From NCBI GenBank assembly GCA_036495095.1, contig DASXNK010000021.1:1-38102 (forward strand): a DNA stretch of 38,102 bases, read 5' to 3'. The stretch is from Candidatus Dormiibacterota bacterium. Its GTDB lineage: Bacteria > Chloroflexota > Dormibacteria > Aeolococcales > Aeolococcaceae. The notes beneath the pieces are model-generated. The model worked only from the letters and a program-made list of their open reading frames with translations, did no database searches and was not told the DNA's origin. Below, piece by piece: positions 24,392-33,109 of this stretch (within the stretch, counting starts at the first letter, position 1; each line of letters begins with the position of its first letter). The position numbers and the translations under genes are program-made.

Positions 24392-26263
24392 TCAGTGGCC
24401 GGGCTGCGGAGCCGGCGTCGGAGTCGGGTGCGGCGGTGGCGGCGGCGGCGGCCCCTGCGTGGTCGACGCCGACTGCGTCTGGGTCTGGGTGCGGGTGGGC
24501 TGCGCGCTCGACCGGGTCGTGGTCTGGGAGCGCGCCGGCGTGCTCGACGGCGTCGGAGGCGGAGGTGGCGGCGGCGGCGCGTGGGTGGTCGAGGAGGTGG
24601 TCTGCGCCTGCGACCGGGTGCTCTGCTGGGTCGTGCGCGTGGTGGTGCTGCTGCTCTGGGCGGTGGTGGCCTGGGCGGTCGTCGTGTGGGTGCGGGTGGT
24701 CTGGGTGCCCTGCGAGGACGTGGACGCCTGCGCCGTCTGCCCGCCCTGGCCGGTCGACTGCCGCCCGCCGGGGGACGGCTGCGGGGAGGCGAGCGCCCTG
24801 CTCGCCTCGCCGGAGCCGGTGAGGGCGTGGCTGCTGGTCGAGTCGGTCCGGGGGCGCGGCGTCGCGGTCGGCTCCTGGCGGAGGCGCGCGGCGCAGCGAT
24901 CGGCCGGGCACCGGTCGCAGCTCTCGAGCTGGCAGACCGGGTCGGTGCGGACCATGCAGCGGCAGCCGTGATGGTCGCCGGGGTCGCAGTACGGTGGGTG
25001 GCAGCCCGGAGCCGGGCCGCAGTCGTCGCGGCACTCGGCCTCGGCGACCCGCCACGGCGAGTCGAAGGTGCGCTCGCGGTGGCCGTCGTGCAGGTCCTGC
25101 ACGTAGAACTCGACGTAGTCCGAGAGGCGCACGTCACCGGGCACGGCGAGCGCCACCGCCCGGAAGGTGCCGTCGGGGTCGACCACGACGAAGACCGCCG
25201 CCTCGGGACGCAGCGCGCAGGTCTCCGGCCGGCCGCCCACGCAGGGTTCGATCCGGACCCGGTCGCCCGCCGGCCACCCGGTGCCGAAGCCGAGCACCCT
25301 CGACCCCGGCGGGCCGCCCCAGGGCGTGAGCCGCAGCTCCTGCACCGCGTCCGCGGACCGCGGCGGGGCGACGTTCACCACCACCCCGAGCTCCGCCTGC
25401 CGGGCGACCAGCGTCCGCGGGTCGATGTCGGGCCTGCCGCCGCCCAGGGGACGCCCGAACGCCTCCCCGGTCCCGGTCTCGAGCAGGACCAGGGTGGGGA
25501 GCACCCTCGGCGCCGGCTCGATGACGATGAGCGTCGCCGGCCGGAACTCCTCCCAGGCCTCGCCGACGAAGCGCGCGGTGCGCTGCACCCGGTCGGGAAG
25601 GGTCAGCGGATCGCCGCTCTGGCAGCGCACCCGGGGGACGCCGAAGTGGTCGACGAGCACGGTGGTGCCCCGCTCCAGCACCACCTGGACGGCGACGCCG
25701 CGACCGTCGACGCGGCGCCAGTCGGTGACCCGGACGTCGTCGAGGAGGTCGGCGGGCACGAGCTCGTCGAGGAAGTCGCGGACCGCCTCGGCGTCGATCC
25801 CCTCCGATACCGCCCAGGCGCGCTCCACGTCGCCGTCGCCGCCGAGCACCCGCACCAGCAGCCGGGGATCGCAGCGGCTGACCCCGACGCGGCCGCCGTA
25901 GAGCTGCGGCATCGACCCGTCGACGGTGGTGAGCGCGGTCGCCGGGGCGCTGCGCGCCGCGGTGGCGGCGGCGGCGACCGGGGGCGTCGCGGCACCCGCG
26001 TCGCGGGGCGCGGCGGGCGGGGGCGGCGCCGCCGTCGGGGTGGGCGGCAGGGACGTCGCCCCCGGGGTCATCAGCGAGGCGGTGAAGGGGTTGGGGCCGG
26101 TGCTGGCGGCGGGGGCGAGGTAGATCTCGCCGGCGGCCTGCGCGGTGGTGCCACCCCCGCGGCCGAGCAGGCCGACGGCGAGCAGCAGACCCGCGAGCAG
26201 GCCCGCGACGACCCCGAGTGCCACCAGCCCCTTCCCGCGGAGGCCCCGCCCGTCTCCCGCCAT
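24392..26263 (-). CDS. Membrane-anchored DUF6777-like protein with Cys-rich module and S/T/P tail (paralog A)
   Basis: This 623-residue protein has a TM anchor (about 12-33), then AGEIYLAPAASTGPNPFTAS, a Pro/Ala linker, and a globular domain beginning TTVDGSMPQLYGGRVGVSRCDP with DVRVTDWRRVDGRG and VLVDHFGVPRVRCQSGDPL. An Ig-like segment (SGTGWPAGD-like, here FGTGWPAGDRVRIEPC) follows. A module with ten cysteines (about 408-458: CHPPYCDPGD, GCRCM, ESCDRCPADRC) and a long T/S/Q/P tail end the protein. The globular part resembles a family I recall as DUF6777, found beside Ser/Thr kinases in Streptomyces. I cannot verify the name here. I chose ATG 26263 over an upstream start because it sits just before the TM helix and behind GAGAGAGGGG. 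Confidence 0.75.
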   Translation of the reverse strand: MAGDGRGLRGKGLVALGVVAGLLAGLLLAVGLLGRGGGTTAQAAGEIYLAPAASTGPNPFTASLMTPGATSLPPTPTAAPPPPAAPRDAGAATPPVAAAATAARSAPATALTTVDGSMPQLYGGRVGVSRCDPRLLVRVLGGDGDVERAWAVSEGIDAEAVRDFLDELVPADLLDDVRVTDWRRVDGRGVAVQVVLERGTTVLVDHFGVPRVRCQSGDPLTLPDRVQRTARFVGEAWEEFRPATLIVIEPAPRVLPTLVLLETGTGEAFGRPLGGGRPDIDPRTLVARQAELGVVVNVAPPRSADAVQELRLTPWGGPPGSRVLGFGTGWPAGDRVRIEPCVGGRPETCALRPEAAVFVVVDPDGTFRAVALAVPGDVRLSDYVEFYVQDLHDGHRERTFDSPWRVAEAECRDDCGPAPGCHPPYCDPGDHHGCRCMVRTDPVCQLESCDRCPADRCAARLRQEPTATPRPRTDSTSSHALTGSGEASRALASPQPSPGGRQSTGQGGQTAQASTSSQGTQTTRTHTTTAQATTAQSSSTTTRTTQQSTRSQAQTTSSTTHAPPPPPPPPTPSSTPARSQTTTRSSAQPTRTQTQTQSASTTQGPPPPPPPHPTPTPAPQPGH

Positions 26264-26384
26264 CCCCTCTCTCGCGTCGTCGCCGGCGGAGCGCGCCACC
26301 CGCGCCCCGGACCCTCCGCCGGAATGATGACCGCTGGGCGGACCGGAGTCCACGCCGCCGTTCGCGGAGCCGCGCCGGCTGCGG

Positions 26385-28586
26385 CTACGGGGTGGGGCTC
26401 GGGCCCGGCCTGGGCTGACCACCCTGTCGCGGCGGCGGCGGCGCAGGCGTGGACTGCTGGCTCGGCTTCGGCTGCGGGGTCGGGGTGGGCGGCGGCGGCT
26501 TCGGCTGCGGCGTCGGCGTCGGCGGCGGCGGCTTCGGCTGCGGGGTCGGCGTCGGCGGCGGCGGCTTCGGCTGCGGGGTCGGCGTGGGCGGCGGCGGCTG
26601 CGGCTGCGCGGTGGCGGTGGGAGCCGGCTTCGGCGGTGTCGGCTGCGCGGTGGCGGTCGACGCCGGCTTCGGCGGCGACGGCTGCGCGGTGGCGGTCGGA
26701 GCCGGCTTCGGCGGCGACGGCTGCGCGGTCGCCGTCGGCGACGCCGGCGTCGGAGACGTCCGCGGCGGCTGCGTCCCCGTCGTCGCGCTCGGGCTGGGAT
26801 GGGACGGGCCGCTCGGACCCGGGGTCGGGGTGGAGCGCGACTGCGAGGTCGACGTCGAGGTCGACGCCGTCGCGGTCCGGGTCGTGGTGGTGGTCCCGGT
26901 CGCCGGCGACCCCGAGGCGGTGCCGGTCCGCGTGCCCGACGACGTGGTCGCGGACAATGTGGTCCCGTGACCGGTGGCCGGTGGCGAGCCGGACGAGCCC
27001 GGTGCGGCGTGGATCTGCTGCTGGCTCGGGCGCGGCGACGGCGTGTCGGTGGGCGGCGGTCGCGGCGTCTGGGTGGCGTGCGGGGTCGCGAGCGCGGTCA
27101 GGCCGCGGGCGCAGCGCGACGGCGGGCACTGGTCGCAGCTGTCGAGGGCGCAGACCGGCTCGGCGCGCGAGGAGCACCGGCAGCCGCGCTTCCCGGCGGG
27201 GTCGCAGTAGGGCGGGTGGCAGCCGGACGGAGCGGCGCAGTCGTGGTCGCAGGCCGCACCGCTGACCGACCAGGGCACGTCGAAGCTGTACGGCCTCTGC
27301 CCCGGTCTGACGTCGCGGAGGTAGAACTCGACGTAGTCGGAGGGGCTGACGGTCGCGGGGACGCGGATCACCACGCCGGCGAAGGCGCCGCCGGCGTCGG
27401 CGGTGGCGAGGACCGCCAGCTCGCTCCGCAGGGAGCAGGTCTCCGGCCGGCTGCCGACGCAGGGCTCGATCGCGATCCGGTCGCCCGCCGGCCACCCCGT
27501 CCCGGAGGCGACCACGCTCGCGCCCGGGGGGCCGCCCGGCGGGCTGATGCTCGCCTCCTGGACCGCCGAGGCCGGCTGCGCCTGGAACAGCTGCTCCGGC
27601 GCCGGCTGCCCGCCGCCCGCCGCCGCGGCCTTCGCCTGGAGGTCGGCGGCGAAGGCCTCGGGGGCGACGTCCGACGTTCCGGTGCCGCCGACGGGGCGCG
27701 CGAAGGCCTGCCCGCTGCCGGTGTCGAGGAGCACCACCTGCGGCAGCGGCGCGGAGGCGGGGACGATCACCACCAGGTTCGCCGGGCGGAACCGCGGCCA
27801 GGGCGAGCCGACGAAGCGCGACCCCTTGCTCACCACCTCCGGCGGGCCGAGCGGGTCGCCGCTGAGGCAGCGCACCCGGGGCGCCCCGAAGCGGTCGACC
27901 AGCACCGCGGTGCCGTCCTCGAGCACGGTCTGGCGGGGGACCGCGCGGCCGTCGACGCGGCGCCAATCGGTGACCCGCGCGTCGTCGAGGAGGAGCACCG
28001 GTGCCAGCCCCTGGATGAGGTCGGGGACCGCCGTCGCGTCGACGCCCTGGGCGAAGGCCCAGTCGGCGGCGACGTCCGGGGCGGCGGCGAGCAGGTCGGC
28101 AAGCCGCTGGGGATCGCAGGCGCCGCTGCCGACGGTGCCCCCGTACAGCTGGGGCACCGATCCGCTCACGGTGGTGATCGCGGTGGGAGGAGCGGCGTCG
28201 ACGGTCGCCGCGGCCGGCGGCGGCGGCGGCGGTGGCGGCGCCTGCTGGTCGGCGGGCGGGGCCGGCGGCTGCTGGGCGTCGGCGACCGGCGGCGTCTCGG
28301 CCTGCGCGGGCGGCGCGGTGGCGGGCGGCACGCTGGTCTGCCCGACCATCACCGACGCGGTGAAGGGGTTCGCACCCACCGCCGCCGCCGGCGCCAGGTA
28401 GATCTCCCCCGACGCCTGCGCGGTGGTCCGGGCGGGGTGGCCGGGCAACCCGAGGGTGGAGACGAGCAGGAGGGTGACCGCCGCCAGGGCCGCGGCCCCG
28501 GCGATCGCCCGTCGCCTGCGCCCGCCCCACCACGGACGCCGGCCCGCCGGCACGGCGAGGAGCCGCGTCACGGGCTCGTTCCCCAT
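26385..28586 (-). CDS. Membrane-anchored DUF6777-like protein with Cys-rich module and repeat tail (paralog B)
   Basis: This 733-residue paralog of the downstream gene has the same order. A TM anchor (about 27-47) is followed by SGEIYLAPAAAVGANPFTAS, a Pro-rich linker, and the globular domain (VSGSVPQLYGGTVGSGACDP, ARVTDWRRVDGRAV, VLVDRFGAPRVRCLSGDPL). Next come the Ig-like segment (SGTGWPAGDRIAIEPCVGSR) and the ten-cysteine module (about 444-494: CHPPYCDPAGKRGCRC, DSCDQCPPSRC). The tail has two kinds of tandem repeats. The cysteine module is better conserved between A and B than the tails, so it is the likely functional part. ATG 28586 has GAGAGAGGGA upstream. A 121-nt gap separates it from paralog A. 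Divergent from the FHA-ABC gene. Confidence 0.78.
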   Translation of the reverse strand: MGNEPVTRLLAVPAGRRPWWGGRRRRAIAGAAALAAVTLLLVSTLGLPGHPARTTAQASGEIYLAPAAAVGANPFTASVMVGQTSVPPATAPPAQAETPPVADAQQPPAPPADQQAPPPPPPPPAAATVDAAPPTAITTVSGSVPQLYGGTVGSGACDPQRLADLLAAAPDVAADWAFAQGVDATAVPDLIQGLAPVLLLDDARVTDWRRVDGRAVPRQTVLEDGTAVLVDRFGAPRVRCLSGDPLGPPEVVSKGSRFVGSPWPRFRPANLVVIVPASAPLPQVVLLDTGSGQAFARPVGGTGTSDVAPEAFAADLQAKAAAAGGGQPAPEQLFQAQPASAVQEASISPPGGPPGASVVASGTGWPAGDRIAIEPCVGSRPETCSLRSELAVLATADAGGAFAGVVIRVPATVSPSDYVEFYLRDVRPGQRPYSFDVPWSVSGAACDHDCAAPSGCHPPYCDPAGKRGCRCSSRAEPVCALDSCDQCPPSRCARGLTALATPHATQTPRPPPTDTPSPRPSQQQIHAAPGSSGSPPATGHGTTLSATTSSGTRTGTASGSPATGTTTTTRTATASTSTSTSQSRSTPTPGPSGPSHPSPSATTGTQPPRTSPTPASPTATAQPSPPKPAPTATAQPSPPKPASTATAQPTPPKPAPTATAQPQPPPPTPTPQPKPPPPTPTPQPKPPPPTPTPQPKPPPPTPTPQPKPSQQSTPAPPPPRQGGQPRPGPSPTP
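26463..26619. repeat. 33-bp tandem repeat coding an 11-residue Pro-rich unit
   Basis: Four full copies (26488-26520, 26521-26553, 26554-26586, 26587-26619) plus a partial one encode PKPPPPTPTPQ-type units in the tail of paralog B. Copies two and three are almost identical, a sign of recent expansion by slippage. Confidence 0.85.
26620..26736. repeat. 39-bp tandem repeat coding a 13-residue unit
   Basis: Three copies (26620-26658, 26659-26697, 26698-26736) encode PTATAQPSPPKPA-type units next to the 33-bp array, in the same reading frame of paralog B. Such tails usually span the cell wall or are glycosylated. Confidence 0.85.
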
Positions 28587-28701
28587 CGTCCCTCTCTCGA
28601 TGCGCCTCGCCCCGTCACGTCCCGGGGCCCACATCAGCGCGGTCCGTATCATGACTTTCGCCGGACGCGATGTCCATGCCGCGACTCCCCCGGCGGCTCC
28701 G

Positions 28702-28707
28702 TATAGT
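28702..28707 (+). promoter_or_regulatory. -10 element TATAGT for the FHA-ABC transporter gene
   Basis: A near-consensus -10 lies about 65 nt before the chosen start codon in the divergent region 28587-28773. No clear -35 is visible at 16-18 bp. The leader ends with GAGAGGG before ATG 28774. Confidence 0.45.
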
Positions 28708-28773
28708 GGTGACGGCACCGGCCGATGGGCGCCCGAGTGCGGCGCCCGCCGACGACGACCGAGAGGGATGGGA

Positions 28774-31128
28774 ATGAGGGGGCTCCGCATCCGTGCGGGC
28801 GGCGACGAGGTGCTGGTCGAGTCCGCGGAGGCGGTGATCATCGGCCGCGGACCCGAGGCGCGGGTCCGCTGCCGCGACTCGCGGGTGTCCCGCCGCCACC
28901 TCGTGCTCCGGCCCGAGAACGGAGACTGGCGGGTCGAGGACCCCGGCAGCTCCAACGGCACCTTCCGGGACGGCGACCGGGTGGCGAGCTTCCTGCTGGT
29001 CGAGGCGGTCAGCCTGCGGCTCGGCGACCCCGCCAGCGGCGTCCTCGTCGAGCTCGAGCCCGACCGCGGCGACGAGACCGTGCTGGTCGATGCCGCGCTC
29101 ACCCGGCTGGACGGCGACTCGACCCGGCTGTACGAGACGCCGCCGGCCCCGCGGCCCGAGCCGGTGCCCACCGGCACGGTGCGGATCGGGCGCTCGGCGG
29201 ACAACCAGATCGTCCTCGACGATCTGCAGGTCTCGCGGCATCACGCGGAGCTGGTCCCCGTCGCCTCGGGCGGCTGGGAGCTGGTCGACCTCGGCAGCCA
29301 CAACGGCAGCTTCGTCAACGGCGCCCGGATCACCCGCGCCCGGCTCGCCGACGACGACCTGGTGAGCTTCGCCGGCCAGCTGCTGCGCTTCGCGGGCGGG
29401 GCCCTGCAGGAGTACGTCGAGGAGGACCGCACCGGCTTCGAGGCGGTGGGCCTGGTGGTGCGCAGCGACGCCGGCACCGTGCTCCTCGACGAGGTGAGCT
29501 TCTCGCTCGACCGCTGCTCGTTCCTCGCCGTGGTCGGCACCAGCGGCGCCGGGAAGTCGACGCTGCTCAACGCCCTCGCCGGTTTCCGCCCCGCCCAGGA
29601 GGGGTCGGTGCTGTGCGGCGGCCGCGACCTCTACTCGTCGTACGACGAGATGCGGCAGCGGATCGGGTACGTCCCCCAGGACGACATCCTCCACCCCCAG
29701 CTCACCGTCCGCCGGGCGCTGCGCTACGCCGCCGAGCTGCGCTTCCCCCCCGACGTCACCGGCGCCGACCGCGAGGCGCGGGTCGAGGAGGTGATGGCCG
29801 AGCTGGGGCTGAGCGCGCGCGCCGACCTGGTCATCTCCAAGCTGAGCGGCGGTCAGCGCAAGCGCACCAGCATCGCCGTGGAGCTGCTCACCAAGCCCGA
29901 GCTGCTCTTCCTCGACGAGCCCACCAGCGGGCTCGACCCCGGCTACGAGAAGGCGCTGATGGGCCTGCTCCGCCAGCTCGCCGACGGCGGCCGGACCGTG
30001 ATCGTGGTCACCCACAGCCTGCAGAGCCTCTCGCTCTGCGACCGCGCCCTGGTGCTCGCCCCGGGCGGGCGCACCGCGTTCTTCGGCCCGCCGGAGGAGG
30101 CGCTGGAGCACTTCGGACGCACCGACTTCGCCGACGTGTTCTCCGACCTCGAGGCGGGCCGCGAGCTCGACTGGAAGACCGGGTTCCTGCGCAGCGCCGC
30201 CTACGCGCGCTACGTGCGGCGCCGCCAGGACGTGCCCCACCGGGTGGCGCAGCAGGCGGCGCCGGCGCCACCCCCGGGCCACCGCTGGCTGCGCCAGTTC
30301 TCGACCCTGACCCGCCGCTACGTCGCGGTGATCGCCAGCGACCGCTCCAACCTGATGCTGCTCGCCCTCCAGGCGCCGATCCTCGAGGTCATCATCCTGC
30401 TCGCCAACGGCGCCGGCGGCTTCGATCCCGACACCTCGGTGGCCATCCGCATCGCCCAGTCGGTGGGCCTCTTTCTCGCGGTGAGCGCCAGCTATCTCGG
30501 GGCCGGCAACGCCATCCGCGAGATCGTCAAGGAGCTGCCCGTGTACCTGCGCGAGCGTGCCGTGGGCCTGTCGATCTCCGCCTACGTGGCGTCGAAGGTC
30601 GTGGTGCTGTCGGCGATCACCATCCTGCAGGCGGCGGCGCTGGTGCTCATCGGCACCGCCCGCCAGGGCTCGCCACCTGACGCCGCGCTGCTCGGCTCGC
30701 CCCGGCTGGAGATCTTCGCCGGCATCGCCCTCTCCGGCCTGGCGGCGATGGGGCTGGGGCTGATGCTCTCGGCACTGGTGCGCAACGGCGACAAGGCGGT
30801 GACCCTGCTCCCGCTCATCCTCGTCCCCCAGCTGGTGCTCACCTCGCCCCAGCTCCAGATCTACGACAAGCCGGGGCTCGCCCAGGTGGCCGATGTCGCC
30901 AGCGCCCAGTGGGGGTACGCCATCTTCGCCTCCACCATCGACACCAACCAGCTGGCCGCCGCCGCCCAGGTGGGCGCCGGCCCCAGCCAGTTCGACACCC
31001 GCGGACGCTGGAACCACGACGCCCGCACCTGGCTGACCGACGCCGGCTGGCTCGCCGGCCTGGTCACCGTCGAGCTGGTCGCCACCGCGATGCTGCTGCG
31101 CCGCCGCGACCCCAGCCTGCTCGGCTGA
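28774..31128 (+). CDS. ABCG-type transporter half with two N-terminal FHA domains (Rv1747-like)
   Basis: The protein has 784 residues. FHA1 (about 10-85) has IIGRGPEARVRCRDSRVSRRHL and GSSNGTF. FHA2 (about 134-205) has IGRSADNQIVLDDLQVSRHH and GSHNGSFVNG. The ATPase has Walker A GTSGAGKST (255-263), IGYVPQDDILHPQLTV, LSGGQRKRTSIAVELL (from 357) and LLFLDEPTSGLD. An ABC-2 membrane domain with about six helices (about 515-780) completes it. FHA domains bind phosphothreonine. In M. tuberculosis the similar Rv1747 is regulated by kinase PknF. The kinase at 34109 is the obvious candidate partner. Substrate unknown, probably a cell-envelope lipid or glycolipid. ATG 28774 is favoured over 28768 because of GAGAGGG spacing. 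Confidence 0.92.
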   Translation: MRGLRIRAGGDEVLVESAEAVIIGRGPEARVRCRDSRVSRRHLVLRPENGDWRVEDPGSSNGTFRDGDRVASFLLVEAVSLRLGDPASGVLVELEPDRGDETVLVDAALTRLDGDSTRLYETPPAPRPEPVPTGTVRIGRSADNQIVLDDLQVSRHHAELVPVASGGWELVDLGSHNGSFVNGARITRARLADDDLVSFAGQLLRFAGGALQEYVEEDRTGFEAVGLVVRSDAGTVLLDEVSFSLDRCSFLAVVGTSGAGKSTLLNALAGFRPAQEGSVLCGGRDLYSSYDEMRQRIGYVPQDDILHPQLTVRRALRYAAELRFPPDVTGADREARVEEVMAELGLSARADLVISKLSGGQRKRTSIAVELLTKPELLFLDEPTSGLDPGYEKALMGLLRQLADGGRTVIVVTHSLQSLSLCDRALVLAPGGRTAFFGPPEEALEHFGRTDFADVFSDLEAGRELDWKTGFLRSAAYARYVRRRQDVPHRVAQQAAPAPPPGHRWLRQFSTLTRRYVAVIASDRSNLMLLALQAPILEVIILLANGAGGFDPDTSVAIRIAQSVGLFLAVSASYLGAGNAIREIVKELPVYLRERAVGLSISAYVASKVVVLSAITILQAAALVLIGTARQGSPPDAALLGSPRLEIFAGIALSGLAAMGLGLMLSALVRNGDKAVTLLPLILVPQLVLTSPQLQIYDKPGLAQVADVASAQWGYAIFASTIDTNQLAAAAQVGAGPSQFDTRGRWNHDARTWLTDAGWLAGLVTVELVATAMLLRRRDPSLLG

Positions 31129-31135
31129 CGGTCCC

Positions 31136-31645
31136 CTATCCGGTCCGCGGCGCCGGCGCCAGAACCTGGGCGAGGGCGGCGAGGGCGATCACCGCGCCGC
31201 CGGCGGCCACCACCCAGATCCCGGCGCCCACCTCGCCGCTGACGAAGCGGCGTGCGAAGTCGGGAAGGCGGTCGATCATCGAGCCGAGGCGGTCGTCGAT
31301 GTGCTGCGCGGCAACGAGCGCGAACACCACGCAGACCGCCCCGAGCACGCCGGCCAGGCCCACCACCGCACGCTCGGTGGCGCCGGCCGGGGCGCCACCG
31401 GTGAACAGGGTGCGCAGCCCCACCAGGCAGGCGACCGCGCCCACCACGATGCAGAAGACCGCGTCGGCGCCGCTGTCGATGCCGGTGCGGGTGAGGGTGC
31501 CGGCGATCGGCACCGTCACCTTCGCCCAGGTCATCAGCGCGCCGAGGATCAGCGCCACCGAGCCGAGCACCATCGCCGCCGCGGCCAGGCGTCGCACCGC
31601 CGCCGGTGCACCCGCGCGCACCCCGACCGCGGTCTGCGCGCCCAT
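31136..31645 (-). CDS. Four-TM membrane protein coupled to the phosphoesterase
   Basis: This 169-residue protein has four hydrophobic segments (LAAAAMVLGSVALILGALM, ADAVFCIVVGAVACLVGL, AVVGLAGVLGAVCVVFALV, GAGIWVVAAGGAVIALAALA) and an extracytoplasmic loop between the first two and the last two. Its ATG overlaps the stop of the phosphoesterase gene by one base (TGATG), so it is translated together with that secreted enzyme. No motif identifies a function. It converges on the FHA-ABC gene with only seven bases between stops. Confidence 0.68.
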   Translation of the reverse strand: MGAQTAVGVRAGAPAAVRRLAAAAMVLGSVALILGALMTWAKVTVPIAGTLTRTGIDSGADAVFCIVVGAVACLVGLRTLFTGGAPAGATERAVVGLAGVLGAVCVVFALVAAQHIDDRLGSMIDRLPDFARRFVSGEVGAGIWVVAAGGAVIALAALAQVLAPAPRTG

Positions 31646-33063
31646 CAGCGTCCCGCCGGCGGGAAGCTGCCCGCGGCACCGGGATTGGTGCAGTTCCTCG
31701 ACTCCGCCTCGGTGACCGGCGGCGGCGCCGCCAGCGCCGGCGGGGTGGCGAACGGCGCCGGGCCGGAGGCCACCAGGCAGTCGGTGAGCGGTGCGGCGCC
31801 GGCGTCCCGCCTGGTGAGCGCGGGGAGGTTCCAGCGGCGCTGGATGGTGGCGAGGATGGAGGTGTGGTCGTACACCGTGTGCGAGGTGAAGCCCGGCTTC
31901 GCCCACGGCGACACGATCACCGTGGGCACGCGGAAGCCCAGCCGGGTGTAGTCGTCGCCGTAGCCCTGCTGGCCGGGCTTGAGGTTCGGGTGGGTGCCGT
32001 CGCCCGGCGACACCGCCGCCGGCGGGGCAACGTGGTCGTAGTAGCCGCCGCCCTCGTCGTAGGTGAAGATGAGCAGCGACCTCGCCCACACCGCCGGCGC
32101 GGCGAAGAGGGCGTGGATCACGCCGGAGACGAAGGTCTGGCCGGCGCGGACGTCCTGCGGGTTCTCCTCGCTCGACCAGCGGTAGCCGCCCTCCACCAGG
32201 GTCACCGCGGGCAGGCTGTTGGCGGCCAGCGCCGCCTGGAAGGCCTGGACGGTGCGGTCGGGCGACCCGCTGGGCCCGAACAGGTTCTTCCCGGAGCGTG
32301 CGCCGGTGAAGCCGGCGCCGAACAGCCCGGGGGTGGGAGCGTCGGTGTAGTAGCACCCCCACGAGATGCTGTGGGCCTCGAGCACCTGGAAGATGTGGCC
32401 GTTGGGCGGGCTGACCGACGGCGGCGGCGTGTCGGTGGTCACCAGGCCGGCGGCGGTGCCCGCCATCATGAACACGCGGTTGGGGTAGGTCTGGCAGAGC
32501 GTCGACGAGAAGTAGCGGTCGCACACCGGGAACTTCGACGCGAGCGCGTAGGCGAAGGGCAGGACGCGCTGGTCCCAGTAGCCCATCGCCACCTGTCCGC
32601 TGGCGTTGACGAACCCGTTCATCGCGCCGCCGGCGAAGCTGATGTGACTGGCGTCCCAGGTCTGCAGCGGGCCGCCCTGCAGCTGGCAGCCGTTGGGCAT
32701 CGGGAACGCGCGGTAGGCGGCGCCCTTGGAGTCGGTGTTGGCGGCGGCGGGTCTGCCGTCGGCGGCCAGCGCGGGCCAGCCGTCGATCCGGCCGGCGAGG
32801 CCGGGGACGTGGTGCGGCAGCATCCCGAAGTAGTTGTCGAAGGAGTGGTTCTCCATCATCACGATGATGATATGGTCGATGTTGGCCAGTTCCGGGACGA
32901 GGTCGGGATGCAGCATCCCCGCCGGCCGCTCCGGGAAGGGCAGCGAGCCGGGCAGCCGGGTGGCGGCGCCGGCGCGCAGCCGCGGCAGGCTCCAGGGCAG
33001 TGACGCGGCCAGCGCGGCACCGCCCGCGACGCCGAGGAAGCGGCGCCGGTCCATCATGCTCAT
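31645..33063 (-). CDS. Tat-exported phosphoesterase (phospholipase C / acid phosphatase AcpA family)
   Basis: This 472-residue protein has a Tat signal (MDRRRFLGVAGGAALAASLP) and the phosphoesterase-family blocks HIIIVMMENHSFDNYFG (metal and nucleophile region), CQTYPNRVFMMAGT, SSEENPQDVRAG, FTYDEGGGYYDHVAPP, RLGFRVPTVIVSPWAKPG and YDHTSILATIQRRW. Members hydrolyse phosphatidylcholine, phosphomonoesters or other phosphodiesters outside the cell. It may scavenge phosphate or remodel lipids. The C-terminal beta domains of Pseudomonas PlcH are absent. ATG 33063 has GGGAGGA about six bases upstream. It is followed directly by the coupled four-TM gene and preceded by paralog C with 46 nt between. 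Confidence 0.9.
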   Translation of the reverse strand: MSMMDRRRFLGVAGGAALAASLPWSLPRLRAGAATRLPGSLPFPERPAGMLHPDLVPELANIDHIIIVMMENHSFDNYFGMLPHHVPGLAGRIDGWPALAADGRPAAANTDSKGAAYRAFPMPNGCQLQGGPLQTWDASHISFAGGAMNGFVNASGQVAMGYWDQRVLPFAYALASKFPVCDRYFSSTLCQTYPNRVFMMAGTAAGLVTTDTPPPSVSPPNGHIFQVLEAHSISWGCYYTDAPTPGLFGAGFTGARSGKNLFGPSGSPDRTVQAFQAALAANSLPAVTLVEGGYRWSSEENPQDVRAGQTFVSGVIHALFAAPAVWARSLLIFTYDEGGGYYDHVAPPAAVSPGDGTHPNLKPGQQGYGDDYTRLGFRVPTVIVSPWAKPGFTSHTVYDHTSILATIQRRWNLPALTRRDAGAAPLTDCLVASGPAPFATPPALAAPPPVTEAESRNCTNPGAAGSFPPAGR

Positions 33064-33109
33064 CGAATTCCTCCCTCTCTCTGGTCGGCCGCCGGCGCTC
33101 GGGCGCTGG

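Noticed and set aside
26463-26736. Direct repeats that might suggest a CRISPR array
   Set aside because: Copies are back to back without unique spacers, keep one reading frame and encode Pro-rich units.
24395-27265. Long plus-strand frame rich in Arg/Gly/Val opposite the anchored paralogs
   Set aside because: Shadow of the T/S/P-rich and globular coding of the minus-strand genes, with no start context or domain.
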